A DNA stretch of 64,000 nucleotides from Meconema thalassinum (GCA_946902985.2 OX336389.2:790934979-790998978); one strand, 5' to 3'; numbered from the stretch's first letter, positions 11,546 to 25,283 are shown. Notes: generated by a model not told the origin, from the letters alone. A program made the numbers and translations.

Positions 11546-11738
11546 TGGCGTGGTGGCTCAGCAGTCAAGCTAATCGCCTCTCGCCAAGGTGGACAAGGTT
11601 TGATTCCCAGTCAATGCATGTGATATTGTTAAAGTGAAATGCCATGTCCTGTGGTTCAGATTCCACATAGAAAGGAAATCCCGTAGCTCATGATCACAAG
11701 ATTAACGATCACGTAAAACTACAATTCCTTCATACAAA
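11546..11738 (+). mobile_element. SINE family A, copy 2
   Basis: Head with GGCGTGGTGGCTCAGCAG and GGTTTGATTCCC, then the same GTGAAATGCCATGTCCTGTGG and GCTCATGATCACAAGATTAA body as copies 1 and 3. Confidence 0.8.
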
Positions 11739-11845
11739 ACTCAGAAAAATACTTCGATTACGTCAATGAAAACAATTGTTTAAAGGAAATACAATACCCG
11801 TATCAGTGATTAAACATGAAATAAACTAAGCTATGGCGCAGATGA

Positions 11846-12022
11846 CCTCAAAGTTCCGCCACTTAAAACAACAATAATCATCATCCTCTACTTTAATGAT
11901 TTCCAGATTATGGCTTTGTTTTTTACTACGCAGATATGATTGAGTATTTTTGTCTGGTGGTACCGGTGATTGTTGTTTTAAGTGGCAGGACATCGATGTC
12001 ATCTACCCTATTGATAAGGATG
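11846..12022. repeat. Inverted pair of a dispersed TTGTTGTTTTAAG repeat
   Basis: 11846-11890 (minus) and about 11960-12022 (plus) are diverged reverse complements sharing TTGTTGTTTTAAGTGGC and GATGTCATCTAC-type blocks, with a ~70-base loop. The same motif appears at 12098-12165 and 28522-28583, so it is a mobile repeat end rather than a unique hairpin. Confidence 0.55.
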
Positions 12023-12097
12023 ATGATGATGAGTATGGTTACTGCCACAAATTTACTTAATACTGCTAATCTAACTTACAACTGACTTAACAGTAGA

Positions 12098-12165
12098 AGA
12101 TGATGATGATGATGATAATTGTTGTTTTAAGGGGCCTAACATCTAGGCTATCGGCCCAACAGTAG
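12098..12165 (+). repeat. Dispersed TTGTTGTTTTAAGGGGCC repeat
   Basis: Preceded by a GATGATGATGAT simple repeat, then TTGTTGTTTTAAGGGGCC and TAACATCTAGGCTATCGGCCC. Matches 28522-28583 on the opposite strand. Confidence 0.6.
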
Positions 12166-13163
12166 AAGAGAAAACGGAAATGAAAGAAAGGGGGAATGAG
12201 GGAGAGAAACAAAAGACCTGTCCTCAATCCTCGAAAACTCAGGATTGAGAGACTCTGAAGGAAGAAAAGCCATGAAAGGCAAGTAGAAAAGAGAAAGTAC
12301 GGACCTAGCTCGGGAATCCCTCGGGATCACCAAGTCGTGAGCTCACAAGCCGTGTCTGTTCGACAGTGAGCGAATGTTCCTTGGCAGATATTGACAAGCC
12401 ATCACAATCTATCTCTCTCAGAGTCACAGTGTTCTTCCATTCACAAAGCTGCTCGTTATTTTTAGTTTGATTTGTCACACTGTTGTCTCGTCTGAGGGAG
12501 AAGTAAATGCAGCTGTGAATAATTTCAGCGATATAAACAAGCCGGGGTCCTGACTGATGTTTAAAAGTTTTATATTAAGCAAGTTATTCATGCCTCGTTG
12601 GAGTACGTTTTCTTACGAACTCCTTAGAGTAGAACTAGTGTACGTCCATGAACTGAGGAACTCAAAAGAAATATGGAGTGGACTTCTCTTCTTGTTTGCT
12701 AAATCTTCAGTGCGTTTCTACTGGTTGAATTCCTCTCAATTCACAATTCTAAATTCCGGGATAGCGCCATGATAAAATCCTAGTATAGTACGCAATGAAA
12801 CATAAATTATCAATCCTAGTTTTTAGCGCACATAGAATTCAAAGGTACCGAGGTTACCCCAACATGTAGAAGTCCAATATGATATAAAGTTCCTGCTAAC
12901 ACACCTCGATAATCGTCTGAGTTTTGATACATTGCGAAGGATATTTGATAACCATAAGTTCAGAGATCCTCGACTCAAATCCCAGTGTTGACAAAGGCTG
13001 TCCTGGGTGTAGGTTTCACCCCAATTATTTTTGTAAGTTCACTACCGGAAAATTGTGGGGTGGTAAATTATTTCGAGTTTTGGGGCACCTATTCTAATCC
13101 TAAACCCTAATATCAAATTGATACACTGATGTTGTATAAATTATTTTCATTTAGAGGCTTGGA
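12166..13163. other. No gene recognised
   Basis: A purine-rich stretch at 12164-12300 is open on the minus strand only because of low complexity. A 71-codon plus-strand frame at 12557-12772 shows no motif. Confidence 0.4.
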
Positions 13164-13410
13164 TCATGATTATCAGCCCCGTGTACTTGAGTGTATGTGC
13201 GATCCCTGATAACCAATTATGTTGTGATGGTGATAATAATAGTAATAATAATGTAATACCATTAATAGTGTGTGGTTTCCGGAGAGACTTGGTTCTGCTC
13301 CTTCATGCCGACGTCCGGAGGCGATATGGGCTTCACACGCGTCGTGGTGCTGATGAAATGAATGATGAAGACGTCACAAACACCCAGTTTCCGATTCAGG
13401 GGACTTATTC
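13164..13410 (-). mobile_element. SINE fragments (family B tail plus another SINE piece)
   Basis: 13164-13215 matches the outer tail of minus-strand family B copies (CCGTGTACTTGAGTGTATG, CTGATAACC). A TAATAATAAT stretch follows, then a block with GATGAAGACGTCACAAACACCCAG that resembles the body of the minus-strand SINE at 52090-52385. No head is present. Confidence 0.45.
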
Positions 13411-13639
13411 ATCCGAAGTTTTAAAAATGCAACCATGACAGAAGTCTTACCTAGTGGCTTTCCAATCAAGGAACAGCGTCTTGTAAACTTAACTTCGAAG
13501 CCAAATCAGATACACACACAACTACTGCACAACAATATTGACTATCATACAAATTCAAGTCTGCGGGCTCAGCAAAATGATGTTGTTAGCTCCAAAATGC
13601 AGCTACAATGACAAGGGGAGATTGGTTATGTATTTCACT

Positions 13640-13905
13640 CCCACCCCGTGGCGTAGCCGTACGCGTTACATCGCTCAAAACTGCCGCAACGGGGAGCTTC
13701 TGCAAAATCGGAGGTTTGAATCACGGCGTTGAGAGCAACTATCCTGAGTGTGTTTCGCCCCAGGATTTTCCACCCTCTCTTCAGGCAAATGTCGGGATAG
13801 TGCTGTGCCCGTTAGAGGAGATTTCCGGGGTACCATCAACCGTAAATGGCATTACAGACAACCCCATCCATCGAACACACAACCTGAGAGGATCGATTGC
13901 ACTTC
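13640..13905 (+). repeat. Possible degenerate SINE or other repeat
   Basis: CCGTGGCGTAGCCGTACGCG followed ~55 bases later by GGAGGTTTGAATCACGG has the spacing of A and B boxes of a tRNA-like head. The body contains CAGGCAAATGTCGGGATAG, recalling the SINE B core. Overlapping open frames here have no protein motifs. Confidence 0.35.
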
Positions 13906-16900
13906 TTTTAGGCTAGCTTTGGCATGAGATCAACACGGGGTAAGATCAAAGACGCCCAAAGATATACAGCCTCAACACACAATGCTAACAAATAACAAGA
14001 TCCAGGCTTAGGTAAAATTCATAAACAATTTATTCATATAAGCTGAAACCCATATCCTACTTCGGAGGGTTTGAAGTCGGCTAGTCCGCAAAGTTAATAA
14101 AAATAAATAAATGAATCAATCATGTCATATCTGAAGCTGAGTTGACCTTCTCGAATGTCCTTTATACAGAAATCGAAACAAAAGAAACAGAGCTTGGTAC
14201 GTGGCACGTAAAGACATCCCTACTCAAATACAGGCAAAATGATTAATTATAAGAATAGTGACATTTGTATAATCTACAGCAAAACAATGTTATTTAATCG
14301 TCGACATGTCACAAAAAATAGGATTTACATTTAGCAGCACAATAAGTATATTCTAAGTTACGTTGGAGCCACTTCCGTATTTAATAATTTAAATTTAAAT
14401 CACCTAGCTAAATCCTGAATTACAACAAATTACGGCGAGAAGCGTCCGTAGCAAACAATTAATACAAATCTAGGATAGCAACCATCATAATTGATGCATA
14501 AAAGTTATGACAATGCTCAATAATTACACACATGGTACAGGACAATCAGGTTAAACACACAAACTATATGGAGCACTTAATCTTATTATGTACAAAACTT
14601 GCATACGCTGATGAAGAAGTTCTTTGCCCTTAATCGTCATCTCAAGCATGTAGTTAGGTTGGCGATAGCGCAGTAATAACAGCGACTAACATCGCTTAGA
14701 ATCACAGCGGCCCACAAGTTACAAACTTCTGGTGCCAGTGATTCTCGTCGTCTCGACAAGTATCAGTTGTCCTAGGGTCATTCCCAACAGGAAATTTTCA
14801 GCTCAATGCGTCAGTGAGCAAATATACCTCGGTTCAGTGTGGCAAAACGGCTCATCACTTCCGGAAAAATACAATGGTTGAGGGTATTCATCCACCTCTC
14901 AACGTGCCTCTGCAGATACAACAATAACATGAATATCTAGCCTTATACATTTATGTCTGGTCAATAAAAGAATCTGGGATAAACCTCTCGTAAAGTTAGC
15001 TTGAGTCATGAACATACAAAGTAGTCGCTCTCATATAGCAAACTTCAGAAATTATGCCGTTATCGTCATCCTATAAAAATTACAGCAAACAGCTGTGACC
15101 TACATTTCTCAGCGTCAGTTCTACATTGCTCCAACATTCCCCTTGGAATGCGTCGTCTAAATCATTGTCAACAGCAGTCCAGTCTCACATAAGAAATCAC
15201 AGTGAAATCATGGGTAACGGTAGGTTGGGAGGGAGGCTCGACCTTGAATTTGTCGGCCAGCTACTGTCGTAAGCGCGTGAAACAGCGCTGATGAAAGCTT
15301 ATGCTTTCGTAAATTGAAAACCATGTTTTAATAACACAGGATCGCATGAATACAGTCCTGAGTGCGGCCTCTAATACAGGTAATTGGACTAACGTGTTCA
15401 TAACGCTGATTGGTACCACAAAAGATTATGCTTAGAGATATTAATTGATGATAAAGTCAGAGAATACTAACTGACAGATATTTCACTCTTACCCTGAGTG
15501 CATTGCTTTTGCAAAGATATGCCTATACTTCTCATGATATGTACAAGCTTTGAAAAATGTTCGTGTCACCCCTTGACACAATAAAGAATAATAATGACAA
15601 GACTTACACACCTCGTGCTACGTTGGTGTACAGAAGTTTATCACAGGGTTACTTAACCACTGGTATTATTGCACGTTGAATTGCACCTCATAATTTGTGG
15701 CGTCTGAGCTGCACATTAACAAATGATTTAAATACAACTTTCCTACAGGTGGTGGTTGGGACTACATCTCACCAAATGATACGCCCAAAAGAATATTGCG
15801 TAGACAAAGCAAACATATAACAGGGTGTCAAACAAGTAACACTAGGATGCTACAGTCATCCTGCAAAGTTATGATCAGCTATGGCTGAAGGAAAAGAAGT
15901 TCTCAGAGCTGAGATAAATGAATGGGTAAGTTTTTCGATAGTGGGTTCGCTGTCTGCGTAAGTGCACCGGCATCGCAATGCCACAGGGTGTCTCACAAGT
16001 AAATTGACCAGTTTATCAAAAGCTAAGTGAAAGAAAATACAGTGATAATTATTATATTACACAATTCTACCTATATGGTTGCCATCAGAATACGGTTCTA
16101 CGACTAATCTACCGAAGCAAAGAGACTTTTACACTATCGAAAGTACAGGACTCACTGTGGCGGCGGATTAGACCTCATTGTACCCAGGAGATTGGGGTTT
16201 ATCATTTTCCATTGGTAGGAGGGTTCTCCTCGTCCATCCTTCGTCTAATTCTGCGTCTCCTTCGCTTCCGCTTCATAGTAAAGCTGCTTCCCTTGACATC
16301 CCCCTCAATGAGACAGTTTAAGCCATCATGATCGTGCTGACGTAGTAGAACATATGGTTCACGTATGTTCGTTGGAATGCATTATAGGTTGAAGTAAATT
16401 AATAATTTCACATAATTTAATTGACGTTGTACTTATTTAGTAGCAACACTGGCTTTACACTTTGGTTCACAGACTTATACAATAAATGGCCCTTGTGTCT
16501 GCCACGGATTTTAGGAACACTACGGGAGGTGTTCGTCTCACAGAATTTATAACTGTACAACACAATCTTCACGTATCGCAGTGATCGTTTGTCACAATTC
16601 GTGGCGAAAATTCAAAGTTTACGGTTTCAATTATTACATATTTTATACTGGTTAAACAGTACTCAGAAGTTTTGTGTGCCAATTTCTCCACACCTCGTGG
16701 AACGAAAATCACTCAACGTGGTATCGCGTTAGTTGACCACGTGCGAAAAAAAAACAATAAAAATGCAATTTCGGCACTTGCTTATCGTTCGTGTGCCTCA
16801 CACGGCGTCTTACTAGTAGTTATGCACGGTTTATGACGTGCTGCACACACGATGTTCACAGGTATTTGATATTACTCGACAAAGGGGACTCTCCCCACAA

Positions 16901-19900
16901 AACAGACGTCTATCAGACTCAACAGTCTCAATAGGTGTGTCGTCATATGGAACGATGTTCCGGGTTCTGGAAGAACTTCCCAAGTCGTGCAGCGACTATT
17001 TAAATCCAACTTCGCCTATCTGCGAGGAAAATACATTTACCAAAGATTCGATGTATTATAAAACCACTACAATGTGGTAAATTATGCAGAATGAAGATTG
17101 ATAATTTATGGAATATTCAAAACGAAGATATAAATGTATGCATCCAGGAATAACATTGGAATGCAGTGCCAAAGTCAAAAGAGCACTTCAAGTTAATTTC
17201 CGGAGTGCGTTCTACACATCATCGGTGTAATAAACATGATTCCTAAAGAAACCATCACCAGCATAAGCGCATACGGGCTCAGTACCTTATATCAAGTTTC
17301 GGAACACCTACCCCATTACTGACCCTAATAATAATCATAATTGTTACAGACACTACTACAGTCTCCACAGAAACACAGGTTATATGGCAAATTGAATACA
17401 CAGGAGCAAATCTTCTTTTTCTGCGGTTCGCACGTGTGCCTGTTGTGGCAGTTGGAACGTGCTAGCACACTAAGAATTCACCTTCTCTTTTAAGTTCTGC
17501 ATCGTCGATCCTACTTACCACAGTTTTCTGTCTGTGGACTGGCAGCCACATTTCTATGAGGGTAAATGTGGTGGACAATGCAAAAAAAATCGGTTTACAA
17601 TATCAGCAAAACTTCAAAGAACTTCCTGTCATAATTCTTAAATCTGATGGTTCCTTTCCACGGGACTCAATGCTCGATGTGAAATTCCAACCATTGAAGC
17701 GTGAGTTGCCACAATTAATACTTTTGTGCGCAATGAATACGAGACATGTGTGGCATCATTGAACAGTTACTAGTATTATGGGAAAACTAAGGCAAGTAGT
17801 TCATGTATTGAATCGACCTGCAGAGAAATTTGATGATGAAATCAGTTCTTGGCTGAGAGCAATTGCGTCAGTCAGTCAAGGATGCAATCCTCTACCTTCA
17901 CTGCCCATATAAGATATTGTCTATTCTTGACAAGCGCGAATGGACAGGGCAGAGTTCATTTAGGTGAAGTTCATGTAAGCAATTTGTCGCATGTTTATAA
18001 CCTGGCTAAACGACAGACTCTATCGACAGGCTACAGCAATGGAGTCAGTCAGCCTCCAGTGACTTCATGTCACTGGTTTCTCCTTTTGCCCATTGCCCCA
18101 AACTGTACGTTGTCAAAATAACATTAACCTCCATATTTACGTCATTGCTCCACCGTCATATGCACAGGTTGCTTCCTTACTGAAGACTTCTCTAGAATGC
18201 CAACACATTTGGTTCGGATACTAATACTTTGTCACGCCTAGCTTACAGCTGACAACGACAAAAGCCAAGTTCTGAATGCTGTGACCCGCACAAGGAAAGG
18301 GTTATGTGCTCCCTTCCACACCACAGATGAATTCGTATTCAAAGTACATCATCGAGTTAGCACAACTCACGAAGAAACAGAAGCTGGCAACCTGGGCTTC
18401 CCCTTGTCTTTTTGTCACTATAATCATATTACAAAATTCAATGCTAAAAGCATTTCTGAATGATATGTACTTTTCCTGTATTCTCTTTCGTTCCTTTGAC
18501 ACATGCGCCCGCCAAATTGAATCTTAGTAACATGATTCTTCTGCTAGATGGCAAAATAAGCGTAACGTTGCAATTTTTGCGTACATCGCCTTAATGGCAC
18601 CTCTTCAAAAGATGTACACCATGTAGCTGAGACTATATGCTCCATTTTCGTCTTACTTTTAATATACATGTTTAATTTGTCTATTTGTTTATTTGTTTAT
18701 TTGTTTATTTCTTTCTTTATTTATCAAATGGAATACTTAATTTATGACTTCGTTGAGTAACGTTGTATCATAATTGGCATTTGTCACAATTTTCCGGTTT
18801 GGAAAGTGTCCTTATCCACACACAAAAAAAAAAATGAATTCAGACGATGGAATACTGAGCGTATGATACACAAGTGTGTGTATTGTATATTGAAGCACCT
18901 GAAGTTCGTATGTTATATCATTCAGGCTCGTTTAGTCCACGGTTACGGTCACCCATTTATCGCCTTTGCAGAGCACTTCTTGCTATAAGATCCCAGTGCA
19001 CTGATAACTCATGGCTTCTCTGTCTGTTGCAGATATTCTGTTCATCTATTTAGTTATCCCTTCAGGCAGCGAACGCAATATTCTGCATGCAAATGTGATC
19101 ATTCAAAGTGGTAAACCTGTCAACTACAGCCGCAAATGGTACCCACAAAGCGAAGTTTGTGAGTGTGTTCTCGCTGTGAAAGGGGAGAGCCTAGGAATGT
19201 TTTTAAGTTATCTTGAATACTAAGCTTATAGCTGGCGTGTTAGAATATTTGTCTAACTTGGAGATTCAATCTGAATTCCTATGCTAACAGTAATGACCAC
19301 AATTTTAGCATAATTTTATCACTCATTTACTACCATAAAGAAAAGATTTCGCCACCAGAGCCTTTAACAAACCCTGAATATAACTTTGAAGTGTGATGCT
19401 TATTGAAAAATGATTCATTCCCGTGATATTGTCGGTAAGATTCATTCCTGGTGTGCAAGTGAAAAGCGTGTAATCCAACGAACGTTTAACGCGTGATAAA
19501 TTGACTTAAATTTTCAGGTTGTTCCAAATATAGTTATTTCATAGAAATTACTTTAGGTAACAGTTTCTCTTGGAGAGTTCATAGCTGATGAGTAGGAATT
19601 GAAAATGAAACCGCAGTCAGAATTCGGGTCCGAATCTTCTGCTGTCCAGACGGACGCGCGTAGCCACTTTCACAACGGTCAAGTACAATTTTCAAGACTT
19701 CGATGCAGAGCGCACTGTGGGACAAATTCCTGATACTGCAGGAACAATAGCAATCTCGGAGACAATACCAGAGGCACCTGTGTGTCATAGTCGGAACATC
19801 ACTTACGATTTCTTAGAAACATAAAAATGGCTTTAGAGAATTAACATTACTTTGGTGGTGACCATATGTTTGCCACCTCAAATAATGCAGTACTTGACCA

Positions 19901-20550
19901 TGTACCGTCTCGGAAGGTGTCCATACTGTGTCCATTAGTCCGGAGACTAACGCCAACATATGCGAGAACCTCGAAAACAGTTGTGAACGAGACTCGAAAA
20001 ACTCTCAGGGAAAACTGGGTATGGGCAAACGGTGCAAAACTGAATTCGAGATTCACGCCTGAATATAGAAAGGATGGAAAACACACAGGAATTCTAAAAC
20101 AAAACACCTCCACTTTTATTTAAAAGAGATAATATCACACGTACGGAAGTCACCCCTACCTAAATCTGCAGGGTTTATAATAATAATCTCATTCTGAGAT
20201 TCCTAAAACTGAAAATCTATAGTGGAACTTCACTTGAAAAGAAATAAATGTCTTATTATCTAAATAATTGTTCAATCTTGTCCATATTCACTGATAATTT
20301 ACAACAACAAAAATCACACGAGTCACTATTTAGCTCTTTCATATGTTCAAATATCCACCATTAATGAATATTCCGTCTACAAACCATCATAATACAATTC
20401 CAAGCAATCAGATATTAAGGTCAACACTCCAATAATAAAATTCTAGTTTATATTGTTACATCAGTGATCAGATCTACCATTATTCACTGTGTTCCCGATA
20501 TTACTATAGCAGAAAACATTAGGCTCACACAGAAATATAGCAAAGCAAAG
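13906..20550. other. Long stretch without recognisable gene
   Basis: Read on both strands. Open frames are short (60-90 codons) and motif-free. A TTTGTTTATTTG-type microsatellite lies at about 18676-18722. No SINE head, RT motif or transposon end was recognised. GC-richer patches near 15160-15300 and 16660-16830 are not accompanied by promoter motifs I could defend. Confidence 0.4.
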
Positions 20551-20554
20551 CCAA

Positions 20555-20842
20555 CGTCGTACAGGCCATGGGGGCCCTGGGAGTAGTGGAAGGTAAAGGC
20601 TTCCACTTTTTGTGACATCGGCACTAGATGGGATGGAGTTGTTAGCTCCATGCCCGGCCGTCTTTGCTCGCACCAATTACCCTGGTACTCATTTCTGGTG
20701 TAGGCTGAGTGAACCCCAGGGCTATTTGCGATTCCAAAAGTGGTAATTTTGTTTCTAAGATCCACTACCTGGCAGGGGATCGAACCCACTCCCTTTCAGT
20801 TAGAAACTCAGTGCCTCTACCGACTGCGCCACGCAGCCCCCA
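20555..20842 (-). mobile_element. SINE family D with well-preserved tRNA-like head
   Basis: On the minus strand the head (20840 down to about 20765) reads like a tRNA: GGGGGCTGCGTGGCGCAGTC, TCGGTAGAGGCACTGAG, then GTGGGTTCGATCCCCTGCC. The body continues to about 20555 with GGTAATTGGTGCGAGCAAAG and GGCCCCCATGGCC blocks. No matching CCA end or acceptor stem closure was seen, so it is a SINE rather than a tRNA gene. Confidence 0.75.
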
Positions 20843-23183
20843 CACAGAAATATGCATTTGAAAATATTATTTAATCACTTGAGTATCGTGATTTTACTAA
20901 TGTCGTGACATCACTACTAGCCAAAATATCCTAGGCTCCTTTAAATAGTATGCATTCTCTCTCATTAATTTGCATAATTCAATTCTTATCAACATCAAAT
21001 ACTTAATAACAATATCTTTTCATAAAGACAACACTCTCAGCTTGATCACTTACACTTTCCAGTATGACGGTGCCATGCCATCGACATGCCCGCTTCAACT
21101 GAGGCTAATACCTGCCTCCACATAATGCAAAAATTACAACTCTTAAATATTTGTCACAACTCATCTACTCAAAACTTGCTATTTGGATTTCTGATTTATT
21201 TTATGATAACTAAATATTTTAGCACCTAAGAATTTTTCAGTCCATCAGTTGTTAGTCCTGAATTCATTTGTTTGAAAAAAAAAACCGAGATTATTATAAT
21301 CATTCATCACTTCGTATATTTATGATTTACAACGATTCGTTAAATGCCATAGGCAAAGTTATAAATCTCCTTATTTCTTATTATTATCACTTGACCTTTT
21401 TTGTACATTAAGTTTGCACAGATGCCTTACTTTTAGAAATATACAAGGCATGAAAATGTTTAGTCAATAACCACTTATTCTGAATAGTTACTCAGGAATA
21501 AATACAAAAATCTATTAGTAAAATTAGTATTATGGATCACGAAGCGCATATGAAAACTTGCGATGATATTCGCAAATTTATTCTAACTATCAAAACTTGG
21601 AAAAACCTGATATTAAGTTAACAGGTATCACACCTGGTTAAATAGAGCCTGACTTGAATTAAACGACTGGGTAGATAAACGCAGAATAAAAGCTAGGATA
21701 AGCAGAAATAAGGTTTGGAAATACGCATGACTATACTATATTCAAAGTACCAAATCATGGCCTGGTCTTACTTTAGATCTTTCCTGGACATCGATTTGGA
21801 CATCTACACGGTGATGAAAAGTGCTGTCCGGCTCCTACATGTGCGGTGAGTGCTCCCCAAATGGCATCCACAACGGCCTGGCGGTGACCTCAGGCTGTCC
21901 TCCAATTTATGGCTCCATCCTGGGTGTTCCATGGTCTCCGAAACATGGCCTAATCTCGACATCTTCTTCTTTCTTCTTCCGCTAACCGATCTCTGATGTT
22001 ATTAGTGCATATTCACAATCATGACGTAGAACATTCCCGAAACTTCACTCATCGGATAGCTACAATGTTCCGCAAACATTTTGTAAAGAGTGATATGGTG
22101 TACTCCACTGTACTGCACGCGCATGGTTAACGGTTTCAATAATATGCCACATGAGCTATTAATTCCACTATGAATTTCGACTTTCAATATGCGGCATAGT
22201 TCACTGCTTGGTTTATGCGTGAAGTCACTGGCTTCGAAAATGCATTCGACATAAAGTTGTAACGCGAAGTTAATGGCTTCTAACATGCGTTCTACAGAAT
22301 GTTCTAGTACCTTTAAATTTCACTGCGGCGTGCAAACACCTCTCACTGTTCATAAGTTATCTCTATCGACTCATAACACATATAACTTATAGCGTGAGAA
22401 AGTCTCCAAAATAATAATAATAATAGTAATATTAATAATAATCATAATAATCGCTTCGGATACTGAGTACACTTCAGCAAGAAATAGTTCAAGTAGCACT
22501 GTATGAATGTCTGATATAACTCACATGTATCGGCGCAAAGTTAAGCTTCCAATATTTTCGAAGTGAGGCGGGCGTGGCCGCTGGTTCACGGTAATGTACT
22601 CGTACTTTCAGGAACACGTGAACTCGACGCGCAGACTGTTCACGCGCAGCGATTCACTTGAGCTAGACGAGATCTGCTACAGTGCTGTCCGTGACTTCTT
22701 ATATATCGCTCAGCTACATGATCTGTGTTCTCGGTGACGTAACGTGTTATAGCTTACTTCAATAATATCTCACGAACGCGTGATGCTATTTACATGATTC
22801 TTCTTGCATGCATATGCTTTATAAATTCAAAGGCTATTTTATAATATAGTGCTCTTTTTTGTTGGGCAACGGAATAAAATCCAATGATTACCCCAGTAAG
22901 TTAGATTGCTTGCTATTCGCTACGGTTGCGCGCGTTAGCCTCAGACTGGCTCCCCCACACACAAGCGCTAGTTTGAAATCTCTGCTCGGCGCTCCTTTCA
23001 AATGCTCAAAACGACATGACCGCACATTGACCACGGGTACAGTACTGACACTCTTAAGCCAAATACATAGCGAATGGACGGTATCCTATTCCATCCATGA
23101 TATAAACTCACCCTCCTGTTAATGTCTTGATTGGGACGGTAATTATCGTGGAACTATATCACTCGATGGATCGATCACTTATA
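20843..23183. other. No gene recognised; ATA-rich microsatellite near the right end
   Basis: AT-rich sequence with an AATAATAATAAT/ATTAATAATAAT tract at about 22410-22452. The rest shows no coding or repeat structure I can support. Confidence 0.4.
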
Positions 23184-23896
23184 TAGGGTGTAATTGATAT
23201 AAATGACGTCCGTTACACTGGTGGTAGATGATGTTATTCTAAGCAAATATCTTCATGAAATTTAGTCGTATCTTAATTAGTGTAGGTGGAATTAAATCAC
23301 ACAAATCTTCGGTCAATGTCTTGGAAAAGGGCTTAGAATGCGTTCCCCTCAGCAGCACAGCTGGCTTCTCCCCGTCGCCCTCCCCTCCAAGGCTGAGGAA
23401 TGTTGACAAGAGTCTGAAGTTGAGCGACCTCCTCGTCTTGTCTGCCAATGGCATTGAAATACACAAACCGGGCCTATGAACAGCTGATTCACACCTTCAT
23501 GGGGAGTGACTACATGACTAGTGATGGTGGATCTGTTTAGGATTTTGCCAGTCTCATGGCCTATGCATAGAACATGGAAATCCTAAAGATTTGGTAAATT
23601 AATTTAGGAACTGTTGGTCTATCTTTGTGTGAAGACAGTGCAACAACTGTAATAAAAATATTAATCATATTATTACTACAACCAATAATAGTAATAATGG
23701 GCTTTTAGACACACTAACTTCTTTTATGTTTATTTTTGACATGTCGAGTTGCCAGAATTTTATGTACGCAGGATTTCATGTATGTGCCATGAAATCCATG
23801 GACATGATCGTCTTAGATCACACTTACTACATGAATGAACGTAGATCGTACCCTCCGGAAGGTTAACACTTTATCACCAGAGCTACACACCCTGAC

Positions 23897-23943
23897 TCTT
23901 ATTATTATTATACTATTAATATTATTATTATTTTTTTTATCAT
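23897..23943 (+). repeat. TTA/ATT microsatellite
   Basis: TTATTATTATTATACTATTAATATTATT-type simple repeat, adjacent to a SINE insertion as at 43465-43552. Confidence 0.8.
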
Positions 23944-24002
23944 CATCTACATGTGGTGATAGTGTTGAGGCAGCTTACCATTACCAGCCGATATGCAAGC
24001 CA

Positions 24003-24191
24003 GAGCGTGATGGCACAGCGGTCCGGCTGTTGACCTCTCACCATGGTCGACCGGGTTTGATTCCCGGTCAATGCATGTGATATTTTCAAAGTGAAATGCC
24101 ATGTCCTATGGTTCGGATTCCACATAAAAAGGAGGTCCAGTAGCTCATGATCACGATATTTTCGGTCATATAAAACCACACGCTTCCTTAC
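24003..24191 (+). mobile_element. SINE family A, copy 3
   Basis: Head GCGTGATGGCACAGCGG with CCGGGTTTGATTCCCGG, followed by the shared body (GTGAAATGCCATGTCC, GCTCATGATCACGATATT). Inserted within element copy 1. Confidence 0.85.
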
Positions 24192-24419
24192 TTCACACCA
24201 TCGGCAGCCACAAGATGATTTCCCGTGCCATCCCACGAGGTAAAATTCGGGATGTCCCTTTATAGGACCACGGCTGCTTTCATTCCTACCTCCGCGGTGC
24301 AGGCATGGCCTTGGAGCAAGGCACTTGGGATCTCGACCGTACTTGAGACAATGATAGGTATGGGCTTTACCCGTTCTACATGTCTTTGCCTTCTGATAGG
24401 GCTGACCAACTCACTATAT

Positions 24420-24855
24420 TTGCTTTATTATTATTATTGTTATTATTATTATTATGTACATGTGGTACCGTATTAGTATTAAATCTTGGCAGTAGTTTTC
24501 CATGGTTTCCCACTTCTACCCCAGGCAAATACCGGGACGGTTCCTTACTTATGGCCTCGGCCACCGTCTTCCTCATCCTCACCTGAATTACTAACCCCCA
24601 CATTACTACAGAAACCACAAAAATACAGGTTATCACACAAATTCTACCCACACCCAACTACATGGTGCTAAATGACCAAAATCGCCAAGCCTCTCAAACA
24701 TAACATCATGTATATCACTTCCGTCTTAAATGCTATTTCTGAACAGACTACGGGATGTCGGAATTTTGTCCCACTGTATTTCATTAACGTGCCGGACACC
24801 AAAGACACACCAGGGCCGATTATCGAAATTAGTTTATAATTTACATGAACATCAA
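24420..24855 (+). repeat. SINE-B-like tail inside element copy 1
   Basis: A TTA microsatellite and TACATGTGGTACCG lead into a family B core (TTTCCATGGTTTCCCACTTC, CAGGCAAATACCGGGACGG, ACAGGTTATCACACAAATTC). About 180 bp of further sequence is shared, inverted, with 42075-42530. Because both transposon copies have it in the same place, the SINE piece was in the ancestor before the copies separated. Confidence 0.65.
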
Positions 24856-25283
24856 CGAGTTCCACACTTAAAATTTAGGCTACACAATACTACCGGTCCT
24901 AACGTCCCAAGCCATTGCGTGCAATTTCAACAACAACAACTACAACAACAACGACAACTAGAACAACGGCAATACGAATTTTCTTACGGGATGGGTATCG
25001 CTATTATCATAACAGCTGATACCACCCTTAAACCGGTGAGGTCAATGCTCCGATTACGTAACAACTTCCCCTCAGCGCGTCGTCCCACCTCACCCCACCT
25101 TGTTTGCCCCAGACTGCCGCGACACCATCTGCTTGAAGAGTTTCTGAAAAATCTAAAATCCTTCACTTTTTTAATTATTTATTTTCAATTTAAAGATAGT
25201 CGTCATTTTTTTAACCTAGGAAGCTTAGAATAGTTTCTTCTAACACCTGTGTAACGGACTTTTATTATATTACAGCCTGTATA

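Larger units (their letters stand above)
23184..25279 (+). mobile_element. DNA transposon-like element, copy 1 (TATA-flanked)
   Basis: Begins TAGGGTGTAATTGATAT and ends with the inverted form ATTACAGCCTG. Both ends carry GTCCGTTACAC inward. TATA flanks each side (23180-23183 and 25280-25283), consistent with a 4-bp target duplication or a TATA target preference. Blocks inside (CATGAAATTTAGTCG, GTCAATGTCTTGGAAAAGGGC, CTAGTGATGGTGGATCTGTT, a TTA repeat with TACATGTGGTACCG, CAACAACAACAAC) recur in reverse order and orientation in 41699-44873. No transposase is recognisable. It contains a family A SINE. The 167-codon frame at 24730-25233 owes its Gln run to CAA repeats and is not a convincing gene. 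Confidence 0.7.

Noticed and set aside
20759..20842. Functional tRNA gene on the minus strand
   Set aside because: The A and B boxes are good, but a proper acceptor stem and terminator are not evident and a SINE body follows. The same holds for the heads at 43561 and 53067.
24730..25233. 167-codon plus-strand frame with a Gln-rich stretch as a possible transcription factor-like gene
   Set aside because: The Gln run comes from CAA repeats. The frame starts inside the SINE-like tail of a transposon copy and no domain is visible; the inverted relative at 41.7-42.1 kb does not keep it open.
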